This document shows positions 9,293-18,000 of a DNA stretch of 64,000 nt, piece after piece. The position numbers and the translations under genes are program-made. The DNA is from Olleya aquimaris (GTDB taxonomy: Bacteria > Bacteroidota > Bacteroidia > Flavobacteriales > Flavobacteriaceae). Positions within the stretch are counted from its first letter, which is position 1. The number at the start of each line of letters is the position of its first letter. The stretch covers positions 186,748 to 250,747 of the forward strand of contig NZ_QLLO01000003.1 of the NCBI RefSeq assembly GCF_003259525.1. The letters run 5' to 3'. The notes under the pieces are model-generated. The model was not told the DNA's origin, ran no database searches, and worked only from the letters and a program-made list of their open reading frames with translations.

Positions 9293-10696
9293 TTAGTTTA
9301 TGGATTGGTATAAATTTATATATGCTTGAGCTGACACATCCCAAGAATGGTCAATAGTCATTATGTGTTTTCTAATGGTTTTAAATTTTTCTTGATTGTC
9401 ATATAATACTGTTGCTCTGTGTATAGCATGTTCTACTTCTGCTGCATTAACATTATCGTGACACAATCCAAAACCTTCATTATCAATATCTATTACCGTG
9501 TCTTTTAACCCTCCAATACGTCTTACAATTGGAATGGTTCCGTAACGTAAAGCATACATTTGGTTTAATCCACAAGGTTCTACTCTTGATGGCATTAATA
9601 AAAAATCGGCTCCAGCGTAAATGATATGTGACAGTTTTTCGTCATAACCAATATACGCATTATATTTTCCTTGAAAAAGTGGTTTTAAATTATTTAAAGC
9701 ATTTTCTGTTTCAGGTTGTCCAGATCCTAGCACTAAGATTGAAATTGCTTCTTTTTCTAAACTATTTTTAAATACTTCAGGAAACACATCTACTCCTTTT
9801 TCGCCTACTAATCTACCAATAAAAGCAAATAAAGGCTTCGTTTCATCTAAATTAAATTTGTCACAAAGCCATTTTTTATTGGCTTTTCTTCCAGATTGTA
9901 CTGTTTTAATATCATAATTTTTAATAATGTAATGGTCCGTTTCTGGATTCCAAACTTCAGTATCAATGCCATTTAAAACTCCTACACATTTGTTGCTTTC
10001 ATGACTTAGTAAGACTTCTAAACCATTTGCATTTTCTTTAAGTTCTTCCATGTAACTTGGTGACACTGTCGTTACACGCCAAGCACATTTTATGGCAGCT
10101 GCTAATGGGTTAATGGTGTTATTCCAATCTAACAACCCTGTTTTAGAACTATCAAATTCTGGAATTAAATGTAACTTATCATACCCAAACCAACCTTGGT
10201 ATTGCGCGTTATGTATGGTAGTAATTACAGGGATTTTGTTTAAAGATTCATACTTATAGCTTTCTTGAAGCATAAATGGGATTAATCCTGTATGATGATC
10301 ATGACAATGGATAATTTCTGGTTGTTCTTTACGCGATAATATCCAATCTAATACTGCAATTTGAAACGCTAGAAATCGTTGGGTATCATCTGCAGAATAG
10401 ACAAACTCTTTGTATAATAAATCTGGTATATCTATAAAAAACACATCAAAATCTAATACTTTCTCTGTTGTTTTTAAGACATTAAAAACAATAGAAGACT
10501 CTCCTAAAGATAAAGTGGCTTCATAAACTTTGTCAAAGGAATTTGCTTGTGTAAATTTATTATTATAAAAAGGCATAACAACAGAGGTTGGATGACCTAA
10601 GTTATTTTGATATTTAGGTAAAGCACCAACTACATCTGCTAGTCCTCCTACTTTAGCTACAGGATAACATTCTGCACTGACGTGTAATATTTTCAT
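9293..10696 (-). CDS. glgA: Glycogen synthase GlgA (GT5, ADP-glucose type)
   Basis: 467 aa. It elongates alpha-1,4-glucan from ADP-glucose. The N-terminal K15-VGGLADVV binds ADP-glucose, and the C-terminal GT-B half has the EPCGLNQMYALRYG motif and IRRxGGL-like VRRIGGLKDTV. Length matches bacterial GlgA. It is the first gene of the leftward glgA-glgC-glgB operon; its start lies 123 bp from the divergently oriented msrB gene, so the operon promoter should be in 10697-10819, where I see only an imperfect -7 box (TAACTTTC on the minus strand). Confidence 0.95.
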   Translation of the reverse strand: MKILHVSAECYPVAKVGGLADVVGALPKYQNNLGHPTSVVMPFYNNKFTQANSFDKVYEATLSLGESSIVFNVLKTTEKVLDFDVFFIDIPDLLYKEFVYSADDTQRFLAFQIAVLDWILSRKEQPEIIHCHDHHTGLIPFMLQESYKYESLNKIPVITTIHNAQYQGWFGYDKLHLIPEFDSSKTGLLDWNNTINPLAAAIKCAWRVTTVSPSYMEELKENANGLEVLLSHESNKCVGVLNGIDTEVWNPETDHYIIKNYDIKTVQSGRKANKKWLCDKFNLDETKPLFAFIGRLVGEKGVDVFPEVFKNSLEKEAISILVLGSGQPETENALNNLKPLFQGKYNAYIGYDEKLSHIIYAGADFLLMPSRVEPCGLNQMYALRYGTIPIVRRIGGLKDTVIDIDNEGFGLCHDNVNAAEVEHAIHRATVLYDNQEKFKTIRKHIMTIDHSWDVSAQAYINLYQSIN

Positions 10697-10819
10697 AGAA
10701 AGGTTAATTCAATCAAGTTGAAAGTTACATTATAATTACCGAAAACTAAAATGTTATTTTTAACTTAAAAACACGACTAATAATCAACAGTTTATAGATT
10801 TTAAATTATCTTTATAAAA

Positions 10820-11317
10820 ATGAAGATTATGAAAAAATTCGCAGTATTATTAATGGTTTTAGCATTTTTTAATTGTAAATCTAATGCGCAAGACACACCT
10901 GAAAATTCTGAAAACTCAACCTATAAAGTTTCAAAAACTGATGCTGAGTGGAAAAAAGAACTCTCTAAAAAAGAATACTATGTGCTTCGTGAAGCTGGAA
11001 CAGAGCGTGCGTTTTCAAGTCCTTTAAATAAAGAAAACAGACCTGGAACCTACCATTGTGCTGGCTGTGACACACCTTTATTTAGAAGTGAAAATAAATT
11101 TGATTCTGGTACTGGATGGCCAAGTTTTGATAGATGTATAGATAACAATGTGGCTTATTCAACCGATAACGATTTGGGATACACCAGAACAGAAGAACAC
11201 TGTGCAACTTGTGGAGGTCATTTAGGACATGTCTTTAATGATGGTCCAAGTGCGACTACAGGAAAAAGACATTGTATTAATGGAGCTGCTTTAAATTTTA
11301 AACCTAAAAATGAATAA
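10820..11317 (+). CDS. msrB: Peptide-methionine (R)-S-oxide reductase MsrB, exported lipoprotein form
   Basis: 165 aa. It reduces methionine-R-sulfoxide in proteins. The signal peptide ends in a lipobox-like FFNC (Cys20), so this copy should act outside the cytoplasm. The zinc site is formed by CAGC and CATC pairs, and the resolving/catalytic motif RHCINGAAL carries the catalytic Cys. An alternative ATG at 10829 (MKKFAVLL) would give an equally good signal peptide. It overlaps the next msrB gene by 8 bp. The pair probably arose by duplication and divides the job between envelope and cytoplasm. Confidence 0.92.
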   Translation: MKIMKKFAVLLMVLAFFNCKSNAQDTPENSENSTYKVSKTDAEWKKELSKKEYYVLREAGTERAFSSPLNKENRPGTYHCAGCDTPLFRSENKFDSGTGWPSFDRCIDNNVAYSTDNDLGYTRTEEHCATCGGHLGHVFNDGPSATTGKRHCINGAALNFKPKNE

Positions 11318-11702
11318 TTACAAAGTCAATAAAACAGAAGAACAATGGCGTCAAGAATTAACCGACGAGCAATATAGAATTCTTCGTAAAAAAGGTACAG
11401 AAATGCCACATACAGGCAAGTATAACTTGCATTTTGAAGATGGTACCTACCATTGTGCTGGATGTAATCAACAACTTTTTGAAAGCAATAGTAAGTTTGA
11501 ATCCGGTTGCGGTTGGCCTAGTTTTGATGATGCAATTGAGGGCAGTGTACAAAATATCTTAGACAAATCTCATGGTATGATAAGGACTGAAATTGTATGC
11601 TCAAACTGTGGTGGTCATTTAGGACACGTCTTTAATGATGGGCCTACAGAAACAGGAACACGATTTTGTGTAAATTCTGCAAGTGTAGATTTTAAAAAAT
11701 AA
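11310..11702 (+). CDS. msrB: Peptide-methionine (R)-S-oxide reductase MsrB, cytoplasmic form
   Basis: 130 aa with no signal peptide, covering only the MsrB fold. The CAGC and CSNC zinc pairs, the [12 protein letters not shown] block and the catalytic motif [11 protein letters not shown] are intact. Its ATG lies inside the end of the upstream msrB gene (8-bp overlap), indicating translational coupling. A terminator follows directly. Confidence 0.93.
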   Translation: MNNYKVNKTEEQWRQELTDEQYRILRKKGTEMPHTGKYNLHFEDGTYHCAGCNQQLFESNSKFESGCGWPSFDDAIEGSVQNILDKSHGMIRTEIVCSNCGGHLGHVFNDGPTETGTRFCVNSASVDFKK

Positions 11703-11733
11703 AAAAAAGCTCCTTTTAATGGGAGCTTTTTTT
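11702..11733. terminator. Bidirectional terminator between msrB and ndh
   Basis: GCTCC (11709-11713) pairs with GGAGC (11722-11726), extended by an A tract on the left and a T tract on the right, with an AT loop. It ends 3 bp before the stop codon of the convergent ndh gene and can stop transcription from both sides. Confidence 0.88.
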
Positions 11734-11736
11734 ATG

Positions 11737-13020
11737 TTACGATTTTAGTTTCTTTTTGTATGGTCTAATAATAAGTCGTGCTTCTCTGTCAAATCTAATG
11801 TAGTTATACACCCAATTTACAAATACCACCATTTTGTTTCTAAATCCGATTAAGAAAAACAGGTGAACAAACATCCATACAAACCAAGCAAAAACACCTT
11901 GAAACTTAAAATTAGGTAAATCTACAACCGCTTTATTTCTTCCTACTGTAGCCATTGTGCCTTTATCTTTATAAACAAAGGGTTTCATTGGTTTTTTATC
12001 TAAAAGCCTTAATAAATTGTCACCTAAAAGCTTACCCTGTTGTATTGCTGGTTGTGCCATCATTGGATGACCACAAGGTAAATCTTCTGTTTCCATTTGT
12101 GCTACGTCACCAATTGCAAAAATATTATCAACACCTTTAACTTGATTAAATTGATTAACTAAAATTCTATTGCCTCTAGATACAAATTGACCCGAATCTA
12201 AGCCTTTTATAGCTGCACCTTTTACGCCTGCTGCCCAAACCATAGTTGCTGTTTCAAAAGTTAAATCGCTATTGGTGGTTACAATTTTTCCGTCATATCC
12301 TGTTACTCTTACATTTTTCCAAATCTGAACGCCTAGTTTTTCTAAAAAATCTTCTGCTTTTTTAGAGGCTTTATCGCTCATTTCTTTTAAAATTTTGTCT
12401 CCAGACTGCACTAAGTTAATTTGAGCCAATCGTGTATCCAAATCGGGATAATCTTTGGGTAGTATGCCTTTTTTAATTTCAGCTAAAGCACCAGCAAGCT
12501 CTACTCCTGTTGGTCCTGCACCTACAATTACAAAATTCATAAGGGCATTTCGTTCATGTAAATCTGTAGTTAAAAGCGCCTCTTCAAAATTTTCAAGAAT
12601 TAAACTTCTTAAGTTTAAAGACTGTGGTACGGTTTTCATTTCCATACTATTAGCCTTGATAGATGCATTTCCAAAAAAATTAGTTTTAGACCCAGAAGCA
12701 ACTACCAAATAGTCAAATTTTAGCTCACCAATATTGGTAATCACCTTATTTTTTTCGGTATTAATTTCTTTAACATTGGCTAATCTGAAGAAAAAATTAG
12801 GAAAATCCTTTAAGACCTTTCTAATTGGATAGGCAATAGAATCTGGTTCTAGTCCTCCTGTAGATACTTGATATAACAAGGGTTGAAACGTGTGATAATT
12901 ATGCTTATCTAATAGTACAACTTGTACTTCTTGCTTGGATAATTTTTTAGCAAGTGCAATACCTGCAAAACCTCCACCAATTATAATTATGCGTGGAAAA
13001 CTAGATTTTGGTATATTCAT
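11737..13020 (-). CDS. ndh: Type II NADH dehydrogenase (NDH-2)
   Basis: 427 aa. A non-proton-pumping NADH:quinone oxidoreductase of the inner membrane surface. Two Rossmann folds are visible: the FAD-binding IIIGGGFAGIALAKKL near the N-terminus and the NADH-binding FVIVGAGPTGVELAGAL at about 160. A conserved IFAIGDVAQ segment follows. The C-terminus carries a hydrophobic/aromatic stretch (FAWFVWMFVHLFFLIGF) that acts as the membrane anchor in this family. It is a single gene, convergent with msrB and divergent from the lpd gene (118 bp gap). Confidence 0.9.
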   Translation of the reverse strand: MNIPKSSFPRIIIIGGGFAGIALAKKLSKQEVQVVLLDKHNYHTFQPLLYQVSTGGLEPDSIAYPIRKVLKDFPNFFFRLANVKEINTEKNKVITNIGELKFDYLVVASGSKTNFFGNASIKANSMEMKTVPQSLNLRSLILENFEEALLTTDLHERNALMNFVIVGAGPTGVELAGALAEIKKGILPKDYPDLDTRLAQINLVQSGDKILKEMSDKASKKAEDFLEKLGVQIWKNVRVTGYDGKIVTTNSDLTFETATMVWAAGVKGAAIKGLDSGQFVSRGNRILVNQFNQVKGVDNIFAIGDVAQMETEDLPCGHPMMAQPAIQQGKLLGDNLLRLLDKKPMKPFVYKDKGTMATVGRNKAVVDLPNFKFQGVFAWFVWMFVHLFFLIGFRNKMVVFVNWVYNYIRFDREARLIIRPYKKKLKS

Positions 13021-13138
13021 ATTAAATACTTGTATAGCAAAGGTAATATAAAGTTATAATTTTTTAAGATTCTAAATTCTTTATTCAATTTTGGTTTTGT
13101 AACTTCGTAGCTTCATAAAAACTACAAAAAATAATAGA

Positions 13139-14515
13139 ATGAGTAAATACGATGTTATTGTTCTTGGAAGTGGACCTGGTGGTTATGTAACCGCAATTAG
13201 AGCTTCGCAATTAGGCTTAAAAACAGCTGTTGTTGAAAAAGAAAATCTTGGTGGTGTGTGTTTAAATTGGGGATGTATTCCAACTAAAGCTTTAATTAAA
13301 AGTGCTCAAGTGTTTGATTATTTAAAACATGCTGAGGATTATGGATTAAAAGTGAAGGAAGCTTCTCATGACTTTGATGCTGTTATACAACGAAGCAGAA
13401 ATGTTGCAGATGGGATGAGTAAAGGAGTTCAGTTTTTAATGAAGAAAAACAAAATTGATGTTATTAATGGTTTTGGAAAACTAAAACCAGGTAAAAAGGT
13501 AGATGTAGACGGTACAGAATATAGTGCAGACCATATTGTTATTGCAACTGGAGCTAGATCTAGAGAGTTACCAAGCTTACCACAAGATGGAAAAAAAGTA
13601 ATTGGTTACAGAGAGGCAATGACCTTAAAAGACCAACCAAAAAAGATGATTGTTGTAGGTTCTGGTGCTATTGGTGTTGAGTTTGCTTACGTATATAACT
13701 CAATGGGAACTGAAGTTACTGTGGTTGAGTATTTACCAAATATTGTTCCTGTTGAAGATGTTGATGTGTCTAAGCAGTTAGAAAAATCATTTAAAAAGGC
13801 AGGAATTAAAGTAATGACTTCTTCTGAAGTTACCAAAGTAGACACTTCTGGAAAAGGTGTTAAAGCAACTGTTAAAACTGCTAAAGGTGAAGAGGTTTTA
13901 GAAGCCGATATTATTTTAAGTGCAGTTGGTATTAAAACCAATATAGAAAACATCGGGTTAGAAGATGTTGGTATTGCAGTAGATAGAGACAAAATCTTAG
14001 TAAACGATTACTACCAAACTAATATTCCTGGGTATTATGCTATTGGAGATGTAACTCCTGGACAAGCGTTAGCACACGTTGCTTCTGCAGAAGGGATTTT
14101 ATGTGTTGAAAAAATTGCAGGTATGCATGTAGAAGCATTAGACTATGGTAATATTCCTGGTTGTACCTATTGTTCTCCAGAGATTGCTTCTGTTGGATTA
14201 ACAGAGCAACAAGCTAAAGATCAAGGTTATGATATTAAGGTTGGAAAATTCCCATTCTCTGCTTCAGGAAAAGCAAGTGCTAGTGGCGCAAAAGATGGTT
14301 TTGTAAAAGTAATTTTTGATGCTAAATATGGAGAATGGTTAGGATGCCATATGATAGGAGCTGGTGTAACCGATATGATTGCTGAAGCAGTATTAGGTAG
14401 AAAACTAGAAACTACAGGACACGAAGTATTAAAAGCAGTACACCCTCACCCAACTATGAGTGAAGCTGTAATGGAAGCGGTTGCTGCTGCTTATGATGAG
14501 GTGATTCATTTATAA
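13139..14515 (+). CDS. lpdA: Dihydrolipoyl dehydrogenase (E3)
   Basis: 458 aa. It re-oxidises dihydrolipoamide in 2-oxoacid dehydrogenase complexes or the glycine cleavage system. The FAD motif GSGPGGY is at 10-16, the redox-active pair is C41-LNWG-C46, the NAD motif VGSGAIGVEF is at about 175, and the C-terminal active-site H435-P-H437-PTMSE closes the protein. No E1/E2 genes are adjacent, so it is likely a shared E3. A stand-alone transcription unit is implied by the terminator after it. Confidence 0.93.
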   Translation: MSKYDVIVLGSGPGGYVTAIRASQLGLKTAVVEKENLGGVCLNWGCIPTKALIKSAQVFDYLKHAEDYGLKVKEASHDFDAVIQRSRNVADGMSKGVQFLMKKNKIDVINGFGKLKPGKKVDVDGTEYSADHIVIATGARSRELPSLPQDGKKVIGYREAMTLKDQPKKMIVVGSGAIGVEFAYVYNSMGTEVTVVEYLPNIVPVEDVDVSKQLEKSFKKAGIKVMTSSEVTKVDTSGKGVKATVKTAKGEEVLEADIILSAVGIKTNIENIGLEDVGIAVDRDKILVNDYYQTNIPGYYAIGDVTPGQALAHVASAEGILCVEKIAGMHVEALDYGNIPGCTYCSPEIASVGLTEQQAKDQGYDIKVGKFPFSASGKASASGAKDGFVKVIFDAKYGEWLGCHMIGAGVTDMIAEAVLGRKLETTGHEVLKAVHPHPTMSEAVMEAVAAAYDEVIHL

Positions 14516-14553
14516 AATATAAGTGAAAAGTTTTTCACTCTAGTCATAAAATG

Positions 14554-14586
14554 AAAAAATGCGATTCTTACGAATCGCATTTTTTT
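14554..14586 (+). terminator. Terminator after lpdA
   Basis: GCGATTC (14561-14567) pairs with GAATCGC (14572-14578) around a TTAC loop, extended by A and T tracts (ATGCG/CGCAT) and followed by seven T. With the A run at its left it could also serve the convergent aroQ gene. Confidence 0.9.
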
Positions 14587-14612
14587 ATACTCTAAATTAT
14601 AAATTTTAATTT

Positions 14613-15029
14613 TTACAAAAAACTCTGAATGGCTAACTCATAACTCTGTAATCCAAATCCAAGAATAATTCCTTTAGCATTAGGAGCTATGTAAGAGTGG
14701 TGTCTAAACTCTTCTCTACCAAAAGTATTAGATATGTGTACTTCTACAACTGGAGTTTCAATAGCTTTAACAGCATCTCCAATTCCTACTGAAGTATGTG
14801 TATAGGCTGCAGCATTTAAAATTATACCATCATAGCTAAATCCAACTTCTTGAAGTTTATCTATCAATTCACCCTCAATATTAGATTGAAAATGTTCGAT
14901 ACTAACTGTTTTGTATTTTTCTTTTATTGTATCCAAAAACTCAGTAAAAGACAAGCTTCCATAAATATTTGGCTCTCTTTTACCAAGTAAATTTAGATTT
15001 GGACCGTTTATGATAATTAGTTTTTTCAT
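14613..15029 (-). CDS. aroQ: Type II 3-dehydroquinate dehydratase
   Basis: 138 aa from the ATG at 15029 (MKKLIIINGPNLN). It dehydrates 3-dehydroquinate in the shikimate pathway in the cytoplasm. Family motifs are all present: GPNLNLLGKREPNIYG with the catalytic Tyr and Arg, NAAAYTHTSVGIGDA, and VHISNTFGREEFRHHS. The length is normal for the dodecameric type II enzyme. It lies downstream of the small beta-barrel gene on the same strand with a terminator between them. Confidence 0.94.
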   Translation of the reverse strand: MKKLIIINGPNLNLLGKREPNIYGSLSFTEFLDTIKEKYKTVSIEHFQSNIEGELIDKLQEVGFSYDGIILNAAAYTHTSVGIGDAVKAIETPVVEVHISNTFGREEFRHHSYIAPNAKGIILGFGLQSYELAIQSFL

Positions 15030-15057
15030 ACTGTAAAAATACAAAAGTTATGGTATA

Positions 15058-15087
15058 AAAAAACCGAAGTTTTTAGGCTTCGGTTTT
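15058..15087 (-). terminator. Terminator after the beta-barrel gene
   Basis: ACCGAAG (15063-15069) pairs with CTTCGGT (15078-15084), flanked by A on the left and T on the right. On the minus strand the 3' arm is followed by a run of T, ending transcription of the 15111-15641 gene before aroQ. Confidence 0.87.
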
Positions 15088-15110
15088 AACATTTATAAAT
15101 GTGTTATGTT

Positions 15111-15641
15111 TTAGAAATATAGTGCAAATCCAACATTAACTTGAAAAACACCTTCATCTGTAAAGTCTTCGTTTAAAGAGTGGTTGTAACGTAAACCTGG
15201 CTCGATAGAAACATTGTTCCCTAAAAACCACGCATAACCTGCTCCAATACCTAACCACATTGGGTTTTCTGTAGCATCTTTTATTGAAGCTCCAGTTAGA
15301 TCTAAAGTTATAGGAATCATACTATTTACATAATACTTACCACCTATTCTATAAGAAAAAACAGAAGTATCACCTAAATCAGCAGACACACCTCCATAAC
15401 CTAAACCTGCTTTAAGTGCTAAATCATCAATAACAAAATAACCACCATCAAATCCGATGTTGTAAGATGTTACACCGTCTGATGTAGACAAATAAAAACC
15501 AGTATTACCTAATGTAGCATTACCAGTGTTGGCTTCAATTAACCATTTTCCTTCAGCTGTTTGACTAGAATCTGTGTCTTGAGCATTAACAGAAGTTAAA
15601 CCAAATACAGCTACAGCAGCAATCATTAATAAATTTTTCAT
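15111..15641 (-). CDS. Outer-membrane beta-barrel protein, small
   Basis: 176 aa. A signal peptide (MKNLLMIAAVAVFGLTSVNAQ) is followed by about eight amphipathic strands rich in aromatic and glycine residues, and the protein ends in VGFALYF with a C-terminal Phe, typical of eight-stranded outer-membrane barrels (OmpA/OmpX-like, outer membrane beta-barrel family). The function is unknown. Its upstream region carries three regularly spaced GTTATTAAC palindromes (15706-15737), suggesting specific regulation. Confidence 0.85.
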   Translation of the reverse strand: MKNLLMIAAVAVFGLTSVNAQDTDSSQTAEGKWLIEANTGNATLGNTGFYLSTSDGVTSYNIGFDGGYFVIDDLALKAGLGYGGVSADLGDTSVFSYRIGGKYYVNSMIPITLDLTGASIKDATENPMWLGIGAGYAWFLGNNVSIEPGLRYNHSLNEDFTDEGVFQVNVGFALYF

Positions 15642-15705
15642 AATTCAATTAAGTTTATTTGATTAATAAGAACTAAACTAAAGAATTATTTAATAATATT
15701 TGAGC

Positions 15706-15737
15706 GTTATTAACAAGTTATTAACAGCGTTATTAAC
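15706..15737. promoter_or_regulatory. Three spaced 9-bp palindromes (operator candidate)
   Basis: GTTATTAAC occurs at 15706-15714, 15717-15725 and 15729-15737. Each copy is palindromic around its centre base, and the centres are 11 and 12 bp apart, about one helical turn. They lie in the divergent region between the beta-barrel gene and xerD, about 65-95 bp upstream of the barrel start codon and 80-110 bp before xerD. This arrangement suggests cooperative binding by a dimeric regulator; which gene is controlled is not known. Confidence 0.55.
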
Positions 15738-15817
15738 ATTATAATTTCTTAAGCCTTGATTTTTAGACGGTTACAAATAGGTTTTTTTCAAGTCCATGAA
15801 TGCATTATCTTTATATT

Positions 15818-16714
15818 ATGAAATGGCAACAAGCACTATCTGATTATACATTATACCTTAAAATTGAAAGAGGATTATCTGAAAATACTATAAATAGTTA
15901 TTTATTAGATATTAAAAAACTTATTGGTTTTTTAGAGTTAAATGACATTAAAAAAACGCCACTAACAATAGATAATCAAGTTATTAAGCAATTTATATAT
16001 GAGGTTGCTAAATCATTAAATGCAAGATCACAATCACGTTTAATTTCTGGTCTTAAAGGCTTTTTTAGTTATTTGGTGTTTGAAGATTATAGACAAGATA
16101 ATCCTTTGGATACCATAGACTCTCCTAAAATTGGAAGGAAACTTCCTGACACCCTTAGCGAAACAGAAATTAATCAACTTATACAAGCAATAGATTTAAG
16201 TCACCCACAAGGCGAACGCAATAGAGCTATTTTAGAAGTTTTATATAGTTGTGGTTTACGTGTTAGCGAGCTTATTAATTTAAAAATTTCGGATTTATTT
16301 TTTGAAGAAGGATTTATAAAAGTTACTGGAAAAGGAGACAAACAACGATTTGTACCTATTCTAGAAGACACTCAAAAATTTATAAATATTTATAAAAATC
16401 AAATTAGAATTCACCTAAATATTTTTCCAGAACATCAAGATATTTTGTTTTTAAACAGAAGGGGTAAGCAGCTAACAAGAGCCATGATTTTTACAATTAT
16501 TAAAGACTTAGCTGTAAAGATTAATTTAAATAAAACTATTTCTCCACATACTTTTAGACATTCATTTGCTACGCATTTACTTGAAAATGGTGCCGATTTA
16601 AGAGCTATACAGCTCATGTTAGGTCATGAGAGTATTACAACTACAGAAATTTACACGCATATAGACAGAAGTCATTTAGCGACGGTTATTAATAATTTTC
16701 ACCCTAGAAAATAA
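15818..16714 (+). CDS. xerD: Site-specific tyrosine recombinase XerD
   Basis: 298 aa from the ATG at 15818 (MKWQQALSDY), exactly the usual XerD length. An N-terminal SAM-like core-binding domain (about 1-90) precedes the catalytic domain with R148 (CGLRVSEL), K172 (GKGDKQR), H244-TF-R247, H270 (LGHES) and Tyr279 (EIYTHID). It resolves chromosome dimers at dif with XerC. The housekeeping location next to aroQ and the absence of flanking repeats indicate the core enzyme rather than a mobile-element integrase. Confidence 0.92.
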   Translation: MKWQQALSDYTLYLKIERGLSENTINSYLLDIKKLIGFLELNDIKKTPLTIDNQVIKQFIYEVAKSLNARSQSRLISGLKGFFSYLVFEDYRQDNPLDTIDSPKIGRKLPDTLSETEINQLIQAIDLSHPQGERNRAILEVLYSCGLRVSELINLKISDLFFEEGFIKVTGKGDKQRFVPILEDTQKFINIYKNQIRIHLNIFPEHQDILFLNRRGKQLTRAMIFTIIKDLAVKINLNKTISPHTFRHSFATHLLENGADLRAIQLMLGHESITTTEIYTHIDRSHLATVINNFHPRK

Positions 16715-16733
16715 CACTTTTTATCGTGTAAAT

Positions 16734-16765
16734 TTGATTTTAATCGATAAAAATAACTATATTTG
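16734..16765 (+). promoter_or_regulatory. Bacteroidetes-type promoter for the histidine kinase
   Basis: TATATTTG (16758-16765) matches the TAnnTTTG -7 consensus, and TTG at 16734-16736 sits 21 bp upstream as a -33 element. Transcription would begin near 16771, giving a leader of about 50 nt before the ATG at 16820. Confidence 0.55.
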
Positions 16766-16819
16766 ATTGTCTAACTTTTTGACTGAATCCCTAAACTAAC
16801 TTGATTAAAACCTTAATTT

Positions 16820-17968
16820 ATGTCAGAGTTATTTAATGGAATTCAATTAAACACTCAAACTCCTCATTTTGAAAATGAGAAATGGCAGCTTGCCTTAGAG
16901 ATTTCTAAAGTTGGTATTTGGGATTTTAATGCAATAACAAATCAAGTTTTTTTCTCTCAACCCTCAAAAGCTATTATTGGTTTTGATGATGATGCTGATT
17001 TTGGTAAAAATCTAAACGATTGGAATGACCGTGTTCATCCTGAAGACAAAGAAAATTATTTTCAGGATTTTAAAGATCATTTAAACGGTTTAAAGCCTTA
17101 TTACCAAAACAAACACAGGGTAAAACATAAAGATGGCACTTACCGCTGGATATTAGATAGAGGTCAAATTATTGAAAGGGATGAATCTGGCGCAGCAGTA
17201 AGAGTAATTGGTACTCATGTAGATATTACAGAATATGCTGAAAATGAACAAAAAGTCCAAGAAACTCTTGATTTAGTAGTCAAACAGAATAATAAGCTTC
17301 AAAATTTTGCACATATTGTCACCCATAACTTAAAGCAACATGCAGGAAACTTTGAAAGTCTATTAAGTTTTTACAAAGATGCTGAAACTGAAAATGATAA
17401 AGAAGAGGTAATTGACTATTTATGTACATTATCTGAAACATTAACTAAAACCATACATAGTCTAAAAGAAATAGTCTCTGTACAATATAGTAAACACACT
17501 AAAATATCTAAACTCTTTTTGTCAAAAGAACTGGACGCTATAATACAAAGTCTAAACTTTGTAATCACTAAAAACAATGCAATAATAAATAACAATATAG
17601 ACCCTAAATATTTTATTTACTACAACCAATCTTATTTTGAAAGTATTTTTCAGAACTTATTTACTAACGCTATTAAATATAAACATCCTGATCGTGACCC
17701 AGTCATAAACGTTAATTTAGAACACATTAATAATGCCTTAATTATTACAATTGAAGATAATGGTGTTGGAATAGACTTAGAAAAATACGGTAATTCTATT
17801 TTTGAATTATATAAAACGTTTCATAATAATCCAGAAGCAGAAGGTGTAGGTTTATATTTAGTTAAAAGTCAAATTGAAGCTTTTAACGGTAAAATTGATG
17901 TAGAAAGTCAAGTAGGAAAAGGCACCACATTTATTATAACTATACCCAATAAAAAAATCCAGCACTAA
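16820..17968 (+). CDS. PAS-domain sensor histidine kinase, soluble
   Basis: 382 aa without transmembrane segments, so a cytoplasmic sensor. A PAS fold with PAC motif lies at about 25-145 (GIWDFNAITNQVFFS, HKDGTYRWILDRGQ, GTHVDITEY). The dimerisation/phosphoacceptor helix is atypical: VTHNLKQHAGNF takes the place of the usual HELRTP box. The ATPase domain has the N box NLFTNAIKY, G1 EDNGVGID and G2 GVGLYLVKSQ. No response regulator gene is adjacent, so its partner is encoded elsewhere. The stop codon lies inside the loop of the transcription terminator. Confidence 0.88.
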   Translation: MSELFNGIQLNTQTPHFENEKWQLALEISKVGIWDFNAITNQVFFSQPSKAIIGFDDDADFGKNLNDWNDRVHPEDKENYFQDFKDHLNGLKPYYQNKHRVKHKDGTYRWILDRGQIIERDESGAAVRVIGTHVDITEYAENEQKVQETLDLVVKQNNKLQNFAHIVTHNLKQHAGNFESLLSFYKDAETENDKEEVIDYLCTLSETLTKTIHSLKEIVSVQYSKHTKISKLFLSKELDAIIQSLNFVITKNNAIINNNIDPKYFIYYNQSYFESIFQNLFTNAIKYKHPDRDPVINVNLEHINNALIITIEDNGVGIDLEKYGNSIFELYKTFHNNPEAEGVGLYLVKSQIEAFNGKIDVESQVGKGTTFIITIPNKKIQH

Positions 17969-17982
17969 GGCTGGATTTTTAT
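17953..17982 (+). terminator. Terminator overlapping the histidine kinase stop codon
   Basis: AAAAATCCAGC (17953-17963) pairs with GCTGGATTTTT (17970-17980) around a loop that contains the TAA stop (17966-17968). The left arm therefore codes for the last residues of the kinase. Being symmetric with A/T tracts it may also terminate the convergent rny transcript. Confidence 0.87.
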
Positions 17983-18000
17983 TATAGTTTACACAAATAT

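Noticed and set aside
15818-16714. XerD-like recombinase as integrase of a mobile element
   Set aside because: The 298-aa length, all XerD motifs and its position beside aroQ fit the chromosomal dimer-resolution enzyme; no attachment repeats are near.
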